Below, piece by piece: positions 1 through 6,759 of a stretch of DNA of 32,933 nt; positions within the stretch are counted from its first letter, which is position 1; each line of letters starts with the position of its first letter. The notes beneath the pieces were generated by a model. The model was not told the origin of the DNA. It saw only the letters and a program-made list of their open reading frames with translations, and did not search any database. This DNA comes from Vibrio rotiferianus CAIM 577 = LMG 21460. GTDB taxonomy: Bacteria > Pseudomonadota > Gammaproteobacteria > Enterobacterales > Vibrionaceae. The DNA is taken from the NCBI RefSeq assembly GCF_002741985.1, contig NZ_APHW01000034.1, forward strand, positions 1 to 32,933. Direction: 5' to 3'. The position numbers and the translations under genes were made by a program.

Positions 1-304
1 GTTCTGCTTCTGCTTCTGCTTCTGCTTCTGCTTCTGCTTCTGCTTCTGCTTCTGCTTCTGCTTCTGCTTCTGCTTCTGCTTCTGCTTCTGCTTCTGCTAG
101 GACAGGCTCAGGCTTCTCAGTTTCTTCTTCAACAATTGTTTTTTCTTCTGCTTGATCGGCAGCATCTTCTGTAGATTGTTGCTCGGCGGCAGGTACTTCC
201 GCTGCTTCTTCTTTTACTGATTCTTCAGTTGTCGGTTTTTGGCTTTGCTCTTCATCACCAAAACCTAGCCACGAAAGTAATCCGCGCTTCTTTTTTTCCG
301 TCAT
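1..304 (-). CDS. ftsY: Signal recognition particle receptor FtsY, N-terminal part (cut by window edge)
   Basis: Only the first ~101 codons are inside the window; the gene runs off the left edge. FtsY is the SRP receptor GTPase that docks ribosome-SRP complexes at the inner membrane. The start reads MTEKKKRGLLSWLGFGDEE, a basic amphipathic start followed by a very acidic segment, as is typical of gammaproteobacterial FtsY A-domains. The catalytic NG domain is not visible. From about residue 69 the protein becomes a pure Glu-Ala repeat encoded by GAAGCA hexamers that continues to the window edge. Divergent rsmD next door matches the E. coli ftsY-rsmD neighbourhood, which supports the assignment. 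Identification rests on the N-terminus and context, not on the GTPase domain. Confidence 0.9.
   Translation of the reverse strand, partial: MTEKKKRGLLSWLGFGDEEQSQKPTTEESVKEEAAEVPAAEQQSTEDAADQAEEKTIVEEETEKPEPVLAEAEAEAEAEAEAEAEAEAEAEAEAEAEAEAE
2..98. repeat. Hexanucleotide tandem repeat (GAAGCA)n inside ftsY
   Basis: About 16 uninterrupted copies of CTTCTG on the + strand (GAAGCA on the coding strand) encode alternating Glu and Ala. The unit is six bases, so copy-number change keeps the reading frame. The base at position 1 breaks the pattern, so this array probably ends at the window edge. Confidence 0.95.
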
Positions 305-465
305 CTGGGGCTATCCTAGATTGTCTTCTTATCTATTAATGACTCTTTTCTGACAAGAATATTATCTTGACAGAAAAGGCGAATGACAAAGTTGTGAAAA
401 CTTTCCAATTAGGTGAATCTAATCTTATTAGTGTTACACTCTGTCATCTTGAATATTCTGGGCTG

Positions 466-496
466 TATCCAAGCTCAAAGCTTGGGCGATTGGATA
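466..496 (+). promoter_or_regulatory. Competing inverted repeats in the rsmD leader
   Basis: CCAAGCT (469-475) pairs perfectly with AGCTTGG (479-485). The overlapping TATCCAA (466-472) can instead pair with TTGGATA (490-496). The two pairings exclude each other and lie 32-60 bases upstream of the rsmD start. The sequence TATAGT at 494-499 also resembles a -10 box. Function is unknown; this may be an operator, a leader structure or chance. Confidence 0.35.
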
Positions 497-527
497 TAGT
501 ATCACTTTATTAGCGGTCAAAAAATCT

Positions 528-1127
528 ATGGTAAGACGTCGCCAGCAAAACTCATCACAAAAAAAGCCAACAACGGGCTTTGTTCGCATTATTAGTGGTT
601 TATGGAGAGGTAGAAAGCTACCTGTTCATGACGCTGAAGGTTTGCGCCCAACCACGGATCGCGTAAAAGAAACCCTATTTAACTGGTTAGCTCAAGATGT
701 GCCGCAAGCAAAATGCCTCGATCTATTTGCTGGCTCGGGCGGCTTAGGCTTTGAAGCCGCTTCTCGCCAAGCAGAGCTTGTCACCATGGTGGAGCTAAAT
801 CCACAAGCATTTCAGCAGTTACAAAAGAACATTGCATCATTGAATACTAGTAATATTCATGTAGTGAACACCGATGCGTTAAGCTTTTTGAAGCAACCGG
901 GTACGCCACATCACGTAGTATTCATCGATCCGCCGTTTCGCAAAGGCTTATTGGATGAAACCGTGACCTTGCTTGAGCAAAATGGCTGGCTGGCTGAAGA
1001 TGCGATGATTTATATTGAAACAGAGAAAGAACTAAACATTGCTGGGCTTCCAGAAAACTGGCGTCTGCACCGCGAGAAAACCGCAGGCCAAGTCAGCTAC
1101 CGCTTATATGAACGCGCAACAGCTTAA
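528..1127 (+). CDS. rsmD: 16S rRNA (guanine(966)-N(2))-methyltransferase RsmD
   Basis: SAM-dependent methyltransferase that makes m2G966 in 16S rRNA of the assembled small subunit. The 199-residue protein carries the SAM-binding motif LFAGSGGLG (residues 66-74) and the catalytic DPPF motif (134-137) typical of N2-guanine methyltransferases. The segment RIISGLWRGRKLPV near the N-terminus and AGQVSYRLYER near the C-terminus match the E. coli family pattern as I recall it. The length is usual for the family. It is divergent from ftsY and is followed after 25 bases by yhhL, the same arrangement as in E. coli. The ribosome binding site before the ATG is weak, but no better start is in frame. Confidence 0.96.
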   Translation: MVRRRQQNSSQKKPTTGFVRIISGLWRGRKLPVHDAEGLRPTTDRVKETLFNWLAQDVPQAKCLDLFAGSGGLGFEAASRQAELVTMVELNPQAFQQLQKNIASLNTSNIHVVNTDALSFLKQPGTPHHVVFIDPPFRKGLLDETVTLLEQNGWLAEDAMIYIETEKELNIAGLPENWRLHREKTAGQVSYRLYERATA

Positions 1128-1152
1128 AGCCTCAATTTAAAAGGATAGTTAA

Positions 1153-1419
1153 ATGAAAGCATTATTGATACTGGCTAAAGCGGCCATCGCCTTTGTCTGG
1201 TTTATATTAATCCTCAACATCTTTATGCCCTTTCCAGGTAAAGCGGCCATTGCGCTGTATATCATGGCGGCATTTTTGTTCATTATGCATGGTCTACAAA
1301 TGGCGATCTTCATCGGTGCATTTGGTGACAAAATTAAGATGAGCAGTTGGGAGAAATACTCGATTTTGATTTTTGGCATCTTTGCTCTGCTCGATATCCG
1401 TCGCAAGCATATGATGTAG
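1153..1419 (+). CDS. yhhL: DUF1145 family small membrane protein YhhL
   Basis: An 88-residue hydrophobic protein with about three predicted membrane segments (roughly residues 5-27, 32-54 and 66-82), including the family-like phrase NIFMPFPGKAAIALYIMAAF. It is placed directly after rsmD, as yhhL is in E. coli. The likely ribosome binding site is the AAGGA at 1141-1145. It ends just before a strong hairpin terminator. The function of DUF1145 proteins is not known. The opposite strand is also open across this gene, but that frame has no family signature. Confidence 0.85.
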   Translation: MKALLILAKAAIAFVWFILILNIFMPFPGKAAIALYIMAAFLFIMHGLQMAIFIGAFGDKIKMSSWEKYSILIFGIFALLDIRRKHMM

Positions 1420-1437
1420 AAACCTCAGATAAACAAA

Positions 1438-1466
1438 AGCCGCTCACTAGAGCGGCTTTTTTGTAT
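1438..1466. terminator. Rho-independent terminator between yhhL and marC
   Basis: AGCCGCTC, a short CTAG-containing loop and GAGCGGCT are followed by a T run on the + strand. AAAA precedes the stem, so it can also serve the reverse strand. It ends the rsmD-yhhL unit and lies 20 bases beyond the marC stop. Confidence 0.9.
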
Positions 1467-1485
1467 TCATCCGGTGGACAAAGGC

Positions 1486-2071
1486 TTAACCCATGTAGCT
1501 CTTCACGCCATCAAGGAACATCTGAGTAGAAATCATCACCAAGAGTAATCCCATCAAACGTTCGACGGCTTTCAGACCACGTTCCCCTAAAATACGGTGG
1601 AAGAAACTGTAGAACATCAAGATAAAGAACGTCGCCCCCCCATGCAATCAACACAGCTGCCGACAGCTCCATAATCTTATCTGGGTGCTGAGAAGACAAT
1701 AGCAACAATGCAGCAATCACAGATGGTCCAGCTATCATCGGAATCGCCATCGGCACAATGAATGGTTCTTCGCCAGCCGCTAAACCAGTAATACTGCCCG
1801 CACTAGGGAAAATCATCTTAATCGCGATGATAAATAGAATAATACCGCCAGAAATACTCAAGGTTTCAGGTTGAACATGAAGGAAGCTCATGATGCTTCG
1901 GCCTGCGAAGAGGAATAGCATCAAAATCATCAAGGCAAACAACAGTTCACGGATTAACACTTTACGGCGACGCTTGGCATCTAGGTGTTTGAGAATGGAC
2001 AGCACAATCGGCAAATTGCCGAGCGGGTCCATAATAAGAAACAGCATGGTCGCTGCAGAAAGAATGTCCAT
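1486..2071 (-). pseudogene. yhgN: MarC/YhgN family membrane protein, broken by a +1 frameshift
   Basis: The gene encodes a MarC-family (UPF0056) multi-pass inner-membrane protein of unknown function. The first ~145 residues match YhgN: IMDPLGNLPI near the start, then ISGGIILFIIAIKMIFPS and GEEPFIVPMAIPMIAGPS. At a run of seven G (1635-1641 on the + strand as C) the frame shifts; as read, the frame continues into unrelated residues and stops at 1511. Skipping one G restores a tail with ERLMGLLLVMISTQMFLDG ending at 1486, giving about 194 residues, close to E. coli YhgN (197). The ATG at 2071 is preceded by a GAGGT ribosome binding site. Whether the shift is a real mutation, a phase-variable tract or a base-calling error cannot be decided from sequence alone. 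Confidence 0.88.
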
Positions 2072-2183
2072 GTTCTGACCTCGACAGGAAAATTGGCGGC
2101 CAGTATAACAACGTGAATACGTGAATATATGGTTGAAGGCGAAATGGATTTCCCGCCCTCAACGAATAACGCTTAGCCGCCGC

Positions 2184-2405
2184 TTAGTGATTACAAACGC
2201 GCGCCATGTTAACCACAAACTTACCTTCCAGTTCGCGTACTTTTTCGCGCTTTAGCAAAAACTCTAGCAATGCATCTAAGTCTAGATCATTCAGCTTACA
2301 GGTATGAAAGCGCGCATCTGTGCCGAAATGAGCAGCAAGTTCATCACGATTCATTGGGGTTTCACGGAGTAGGTTCAGCAAGTTATGTGCATGAATTTCA
2401 GTCAT
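2184..2405 (-). CDS. YecH-like small protein (DUF2492 family)
   Basis: A small cytoplasmic protein of about 73 residues. The start MTEIHAHNLLNLL, the core motif ARFHTC and a C-terminal ARVCNH match the YecH pattern (E. coli YecH has ARFHTC and ends in ICRH). The conserved His and Cys residues suggest metal binding, which is inference. I chose the ATG at 2405 because GGA sits 7 bases upstream and the protein then aligns with the E. coli start; an adjacent ATG at 2408 and a TTG at 2417 are alternatives. It lies between marC and yhhN on the same strand. Function unknown. Confidence 0.75.
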   Translation of the reverse strand: MTEIHAHNLLNLLRETPMNRDELAAHFGTDARFHTCKLNDLDLDALLEFLLKREKVRELEGKFVVNMARVCNH

Positions 2406-2474
2406 CATCGATTCCAATCTTCAAAGTTCGTCTGGGCAGTGTAACTAAAACATGATCGATTGCTTTGACCTAAG

Positions 2475-3095
2475 TTAGTAAATGATAGAGGCAACAATTA
2501 ATGCATGGGCTAAGAAGTAACTGCCGCTCACCCAGACATAGGCACGCTTCATCGGCTTACGATAGCCATGTATCGCGTAAGCTAAGGCAGAATAAATCAT
2601 CACTAAGGTGCCACTAAACCCGATCGCATTAGCAAAGCTTGGCACTTGTAACCAAACCTCACCCGCCGCCCAAGCCAGTTGAACTAGCATGATACCCATG
2701 ATCACGACCGGAAAGACCATGGAATCTAACTGTGGCAGCAAGAGGAAGAAAGCCACAATACTTGCAGCAAGCAGTAAAGCTAACAGCCACCACACAATGT
2801 CACCATTGAGCTGAACCCAGAACGATTTGCTATAACAAATTTGTGCCAGTAGATAACCAGCAAAATAGAGAGGCTTACGAGATTTAAACGAATGGAGCGT
2901 ATCAGCAAACATCGAGACCACGAGACCACCCACGATCCAATAAGTATGTGGTGCTGAAGAACCCTCAGTCAGTGCCAAAATCAGCAGCAATAGCAGAGTA
3001 AAAATTTTAAATGTTAGAGACTGCGTTGGATTGGCCTGTTTTGCCCCCAACACGGAATACATCCCCGATAGCCCAATCGCTAACCAACTCCACAT
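2475..3095 (-). CDS. yhhN: YhhN family integral membrane protein (lysoplasmalogenase-like)
   Basis: A 206-residue protein made almost wholly of hydrophobic segments, about eight predicted helices, with short loops such as FKSRKPLYFAGYL and a C-terminal HGYRKPMKRAYVWVSGSYFLAH. This is the pattern of the YhhN/TMEM86 family, whose eukaryotic members hydrolyse the vinyl ether bond of lysoplasmalogens. The bacterial role is uncertain because most gammaproteobacteria lack plasmalogens. An AAGG ribosome binding site precedes the ATG. In E. coli yhhN also lies near rsmD and yhhM, as here. Confidence 0.8.
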   Translation of the reverse strand: MWSWLAIGLSGMYSVLGAKQANPTQSLTFKIFTLLLLLILALTEGSSAPHTYWIVGGLVVSMFADTLHSFKSRKPLYFAGYLLAQICYSKSFWVQLNGDIVWWLLALLLAASIVAFFLLLPQLDSMVFPVVIMGIMLVQLAWAAGEVWLQVPSFANAIGFSGTLVMIYSALAYAIHGYRKPMKRAYVWVSGSYFLAHALIVASIIY

Positions 3096-3870
3096 GCCGA
3101 TACACCTTTCACGTAATCTCGCCGCTAGTCTAGGTAGACCAATCTTGATGTAAAGACATAATCAATGAAAGTTGGATCTCGCTAGCGAATCAAAACATTT
3201 CGTAATCACCACGGACTCAATCAACGAAGTGACAATCTATTCACCTCTAAGAATAGCTCGGCCTTTCAGCTCACCATAGACAATACTGTGAAAAATAAAC
3301 CGCCACTTTGTTCACCACACGAGCACTATGTGTAAATAACCAACACAAAACTAAAATCCATCACCTCTGTGCACCAAGAGGGACAAAACCGCCTTACCTA
3401 TAAAGAATAAACCGCTATCAGCCCAGTAATCATGTAGATTAAAAATTCAGACAAATCAACATAAGTAACTGATATAACTAACCATCAAGGAGATAAGTCG
3501 AAAAAACCCAACCATTTCCAATCAAGACTGAGCCTATCCGTTTTTGAGGCTGTAAATTTCTCATCAGATAGGAAAATACGTTTCCAAACCCCTTAATTTA
3601 AATCGACCTAACTAGCATTAAATAGAATTTTCTCAACTTTTGAGAAATTCAGCAAAAATAGATCACCAAACACACCATAGAGACAATAAACACTATAACA
3701 CCATCACATTAACCATATTTAACACATAAAAATCATACACTTAAAAACAAAAAGAAGAAGAATTAGACAAGTCGCACACTTTAACAACAGCACAAAAAAC
3801 ACAGTTTTATTAGTCAATAAAGGGTCAATAAACGAAAGTTAAGTGTTAGTTTTGAAAAGTTTTGCGCTTT
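3096..3870. other. Gene-free, G-poor, A/C-rich intergenic stretch
   Basis: I see no credible coding region here on either strand. The + strand is rich in A and C and strikingly poor in G, most clearly between about 3660 and 3800. One short palindrome, TTTCTCAA-CTT-TTGAGAAA, lies at 3629-3647. No tRNA, mobile-element end or terminator was recognised. It separates yhhN from the micro-gene at 3944. Confidence 0.6.
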
Positions 3871-3874
3871 GAAG

Positions 3875-3904
3875 TTGATCAACAGCCAAAAACAGTGCTA
3901 TATT
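3875..3904 (+). promoter_or_regulatory. Sigma-70-type promoter for the micro-gene
   Basis: TTGATC (3875-3880), an 18-base spacer and an extended -10 TGC-TATATT (3896-3904). Transcription would begin near 3911, about 33 bases before the ATG at 3944. The -35 box overlaps a TTGATCAA palindrome that could be an operator. Confidence 0.6.
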
Positions 3905-3943
3905 ATTTACATCGAGTTCATCAATGATTTTAGGGGTAGTGTT

Positions 3944-4024
3944 ATGATTTCTTCTTCTCAAAAACAAGGGCTGGTAATGATTGCAGTGGTTGTTGGTTTA
4001 ATGACACTGCCAATGATGTACTAA
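3944..4024 (+). CDS. 26-residue single-span membrane micro-protein, unrecognised
   Basis: The short frame starts MISSSQKQGLVMIAVVVGL and ends LPMMY. It has a polar, Ser/Gln/Lys-containing head of about eight residues and one hydrophobic segment of about 16 residues, rich in Met and Val. The ribosome binding site AGGGG (3932-3936) lies 7 bases before the ATG. A promoter stands just upstream and a strong terminator begins 16 bases after the stop, so this is a complete one-gene transcription unit. Size and layout resemble known single-span bacterial micro-proteins that modulate membrane complexes, but I do not recognise a family and assign no function. The transcript could also act as a small RNA. 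Confidence 0.65.
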   Translation: MISSSQKQGLVMIAVVVGLMTLPMMY

Positions 4025-4039
4025 GTTACTGTTTAAAAT

Positions 4040-4070
4040 AAAAAAGGGACGCTTCCGCGTCCCTTTTTTA
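4040..4070. terminator. Rho-independent terminator after the micro-gene
   Basis: A-run, GGGACGC (4046-4052), loop TTCC, GCGTCCC (4057-4063), T-run. It works on both strands and also sits 20 bases beyond the stop of the convergent HEPN-like gene. Confidence 0.95.
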
Positions 4071-4088
4071 TTGTTCAATTTTTGTAGT

Positions 4089-4454
4089 CTACAAATGCTT
4101 ACTTAGAATATCCCAGTGCATGTAATAGAAGCCAAGAGCAGCAAGCGTAATCAAGGCCATTAACAAAATAGCCGCTCGCCAAATAAAGCGAGAACTTCTT
4201 GGCGTAAGTTCCTTTTCACAGGCATCACATGCCGCCATAAAGCCTTTTCTGTCGTCCAACTTATAGTCTTCTTCGTGAACAATCTTATTGCGCACGGTTG
4301 CGATAAAGCGTAATTTCGCTATAACGTCGTGTGGCAAGCGTTCTTCACAGCTGCTGATCAATTGATGCAACCCCTTCCCTTCCGCATGATATTGCGTACG
4401 CAGAAGTTTTTCGATGGTTCGGGTACGCATGACTACTTTCTCAATATCTGACAT
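4089..4454 (-). CDS. HEPN/DUF4145-like protein with C-terminal membrane anchor
   Basis: A 121-residue protein with a helical N-terminal region of about 85 residues containing RFIATVRNKIVHEED, whose RNKIVH (residues 55-60) fits the R-x4-6-H signature of HEPN and DUF4145 domains. Residues 91-112 form one hydrophobic segment near the C-terminus, so the domain is probably cytoplasmic and tethered to the inner membrane. An AAGGAGG ribosome binding site lies 7 bases before the ATG. Many HEPN proteins are RNases in toxin-antitoxin or defence systems, but no nucleotidyltransferase or antitoxin partner is beside it; the next genes are the micro-protein and yhhM. RNase activity is therefore untested inference, and a structural or binding role is equally possible. 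Confidence 0.6.
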   Translation of the reverse strand: MSDIEKVVMRTRTIEKLLRTQYHAEGKGLHQLISSCEERLPHDVIAKLRFIATVRNKIVHEEDYKLDDRKGFMAACDACEKELTPRSSRFIWRAAILLMALITLAALGFYYMHWDILSKHL

Positions 4455-4672
4455 CGCAACCCTCCTTACTTGACCATTCCTTTGTCTGTCATCTCATTCT
4501 TCTATAAATTTAGAACTTTTTCGAGTCAAAAGGTGCAAATTTCCTTTTAAATTGTGCTCTTGAACGCATATAAAATGTGAAGTGCGCCGAATAAAATCTA
4601 CGACGCTTTTACTAGATCACGAATAATTTATCTCAACTCATAGTTTAATCAGGGAGTTCTGTAAAATAGGCG

Positions 4673-4687
4673 CCAATGAAACATTGG
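4673..4687 (+). promoter_or_regulatory. Hairpin touching the yhhM ribosome binding site
   Basis: CCAATG (4673-4678), loop AAA, CATTGG (4682-4687). The last two bases of the right arm are the first two of the GGAGG ribosome binding site (4686-4690). It could slightly reduce translation; the stem is short. Confidence 0.3.
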
Positions 4688-4695
4688 AGGTTATC

Positions 4696-5025
4696 ATGCC
4701 AATCTCACTTATTTTGGCTCTATTCGCCCTAATTGCACTTGGTGCATGGGTATTTTTCCGCTTCTACAGCAAGCATTACTTTGGCGAAGACGCACCTGAA
4801 CAAAGCGCTCAAGTGACCATATTAGACAAACAAGTAATAGAAGTGCCAGAAGCAGAGCCAGGTCAAGACGATCAAGAATATTGGATTTATGTACAACGCG
4901 GCTCGATTGGACCAAAACGCGAGTTTCAAATCGGTGTGCACTATTACCACGCTCTAAATCCCGGTGATAAAGGCACACTGACTTACTGTGGCGACAAGTT
5001 CTTACACTTCGCCCTAAAACGCTAA
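4696..5025 (+). CDS. yhhM: DUF2500 family protein YhhM
   Basis: A 109-residue protein with one N-terminal membrane segment (about residues 3-22) and a small soluble domain ending YHALNPGDKGTLTYCGDKFLHF, which closely resembles the C-terminus of E. coli YhhM. Function unknown. I chose the ATG at 4696 because GGAGG (4686-4690) sits 5 bases upstream; an in-frame TTG at 4684 overlaps that ribosome binding site and is unlikely. It is divergent from the HEPN-like gene and ends one base from the stop of the convergent acyltransferase gene, with no visible terminator between them. Confidence 0.85.
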   Translation: MPISLILALFALIALGAWVFFRFYSKHYFGEDAPEQSAQVTILDKQVIEVPEAEPGQDDQEYWIYVQRGSIGPKREFQIGVHYYHALNPGDKGTLTYCGDKFLHFALKR

Positions 5026-5026
5026 A

Positions 5027-6040
5027 CTACGGCAACAACCAGCGAGTCTTGGCGGACCTGGAGAACAAATAGCTCATCGCCAAGGCTCCAGCACCACTTA
5101 ATACAATCCACACCGGAATCACCCATGCAGGGTGCCCTTGATACCAACCGAACGCTTTCATCGGCCATAAAAAAATTGGGTGGAGAAGATAAATACCCAA
5201 ACTGTGTTGACTAATAACACTCACCACTTTTTGCGCTTTTGGCGCCAAACCTTCTCCAAAGTAACGACACAGCATAAAGATCATCGACGCAGCTAAGATC
5301 ACATTCAATGTTTTGTATGATAGCCAACGCCCCACTGTGTATTTATCTGCCTCTAAGCTATTTGCGACAACCATAGTAAACGTCACCACTAATGCCACCA
5401 GCCCAAGCGCAGCAAACGCTGTAACCATAGAACGATTGAGCGGTACTTTCTTAAACAAAACATAACCGAGTGGTAAATATCCCATATAAAGCCAGTATTG
5501 ATTACTCCACGGTCCATCAATTTTGAATAAGAATAAAGTGCTGGTGAGTAGCCAAACCGCCAGATACGCATAGAGGACACTGTCATCACAATTACGGACT
5601 ACCCATTGAAACAACGGAATCACAAAATAGAGCGGAATAAAGTAATAGAAGAATCCAAGGTGGTAGTAGGTTGCATGATGCGGACTGTTGCTCACCACTT
5701 CTTCAACGGTGGCAAAGTCAAAGCCTTGCGCCGTCCAGCCTGACAAATACGCATAAAACATCGACCAAATAATAAAAGGGACTAACACCTTACCTAAGCG
5801 CCGTTTGAAGTAGTACTTGGCATCAAAAGGACGCGTATCGCTGAGCATCAATGCCCCCGTGATCAAAATAAAAACTGGCACTGCCCAACGAGTCACGCTA
5901 TTTACACCCACCGCGGTTAACCATTGGTCAAATGGAATCACGCCCAACTCATTACGATATGGTGCTAACACATGGATGGCGATCACTGCTACCGCCGCCA
6001 CACAACGTAATAAGTCGAAAAACAGAACCCTTTCTCTCAT
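5027..6040 (-). CDS. Acyltransferase family 3 membrane protein, WecH-like
   Basis: A 337-residue integral membrane protein with about ten helices. The start RERVLFFDLLRCVAAVAVIAIHVLAPY contains the Arg and His typical of acyltransferase-3 proteins, and RWAVPVFILITGALML and ISQHSLGIYLLHPIFLWPM are further family signatures. E. coli WecH, which O-acetylates enterobacterial common antigen, has a similar layout. The Vibrio substrate is unknown; a surface glycan is the likely acceptor. I prefer the ATG at 6040, preceded by AGGAAAGG, over an upstream in-frame TTG at 6085. It lies alone and is convergent with yhhM. Confidence 0.8.
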   Translation of the reverse strand: MRERVLFFDLLRCVAAVAVIAIHVLAPYRNELGVIPFDQWLTAVGVNSVTRWAVPVFILITGALMLSDTRPFDAKYYFKRRLGKVLVPFIIWSMFYAYLSGWTAQGFDFATVEEVVSNSPHHATYYHLGFFYYFIPLYFVIPLFQWVVRNCDDSVLYAYLAVWLLTSTLFLFKIDGPWSNQYWLYMGYLPLGYVLFKKVPLNRSMVTAFAALGLVALVVTFTMVVANSLEADKYTVGRWLSYKTLNVILAASMIFMLCRYFGEGLAPKAQKVVSVISQHSLGIYLLHPIFLWPMKAFGWYQGHPAWVIPVWIVLSGAGALAMSYLFSRSAKTRWLLP

Positions 6041-6289
6041 ACCCTTTCCTAATTTGCGTAACTTCACGCCTATAGCATAGGGCAATTTTCATCCAGTGAA
6101 ATAGTTAACAATCTGTTTTTGCTTATTTTTAACCCTACAATGACGCTAGAACATCATTCATCTGCAAAATAAATCGCTCCAACATCTATTGCGAAGTGAA
6201 TTCGGTAACCCTAAGCTTTCTCGGATATGAAACAGCTTTAAAATCTGTGTTCCTTTAGGATGCCAATTAGATTATTAAGAGAGGTCTTT

Positions 6290-6670
6290 ATGAAGAAAAC
6301 ATTATTAGCGTCACTGGTTTGTGTAGTGGCTTTAGCTGGATGTAATCAAAAGGAAGAGGCCGTGGCACCAACACAATCGCAACCGGAAGCGAACCCTATC
6401 TGCAGCGCTGAAAACCTTGCTGGCGGCTGGTCACAAAGTGAAGTGACTCCTGAGGCTCAACAGGCATTAGATTTTGTACTTGGTCAGATGAATACCGCGG
6501 CTAAGCTAAAAGAGATCTTGAGCGTACGTACTCAAGTGGTGAATGGCCTTAACTACGCGATTGAATTCGAAATGGACAATGGTGAAGTTTGGAACACCAT
6601 CGTTTACCGCTCACTGAAAGGTGATATGGAAATGACGCAGCCAGCACAACAAGGCCGCATTTGCCCATAA
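6290..6670 (+). CDS. Cystatin-like lipoprotein
   Basis: A 126-residue predicted lipoprotein: MKKT start, hydrophobic signal and lipobox LAGC with the lipid-bearing Cys at residue 18. The mature part resembles eukaryotic stefins/cystatins: a GG pair followed by WS (45-48), TPEAQQALDFV (53-63), then TQVVNGLNYAIE (81-92), which contains the cystatin inhibitory loop QxVxG (82-86), and later VYRSLKG. Cystatins inhibit papain-like cysteine proteases by inserting the Gly pair and the QVVxG loop into the active site. Cys38 and Cys125 could form a disulfide. AGAGAGG lies 5 bases before the ATG; an in-frame start at 6260 is less likely. The gene stands alone, convergent with arsJ. Target and in vivo role are unknown. 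Confidence 0.75.
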   Translation: MKKTLLASLVCVVALAGCNQKEEAVAPTQSQPEANPICSAENLAGGWSQSEVTPEAQQALDFVLGQMNTAAKLKEILSVRTQVVNGLNYAIEFEMDNGEVWNTIVYRSLKGDMEMTQPAQQGRICP

Positions 6671-6693
6671 GCAAGACTTGCTGATTTGCGATA

Positions 6694-6753
6694 CTGAATC
6701 GTAAAAACAAAAATGGCTCCCAAAGCGGAGCCATTTTTTATTCTGAATCGTAA
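6694..6753. repeat. 11-bp direct repeats flanking the terminator
   Basis: CTGAATCGTAA occurs at 6694-6704 and again at 6743-6753, framing the terminator hairpin. It could be a trace of a small duplication or insertion; no transposon ends are visible. Confidence 0.4.
6709..6740. terminator. Bidirectional terminator between the cystatin-like gene and arsJ
   Basis: A-run, ATGGCTCC (6713-6720), loop CAAAGC, GGAGCCAT (6727-6734), T-run. It serves the forward lipoprotein gene and the reverse arsenic operon. Confidence 0.93.
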
Positions 6754-6759
6754 GTCGAT

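Noticed and set aside
2..98. CRISPR-like or intergenic satellite array
   Set aside because: Units are six bases with no spacers and lie in frame inside ftsY.
1149..1406. Open frame on the reverse strand across yhhL
   Set aside because: It mirrors a hydrophobic gene with family support on the + strand and has no ribosome binding site or recognisable motif.
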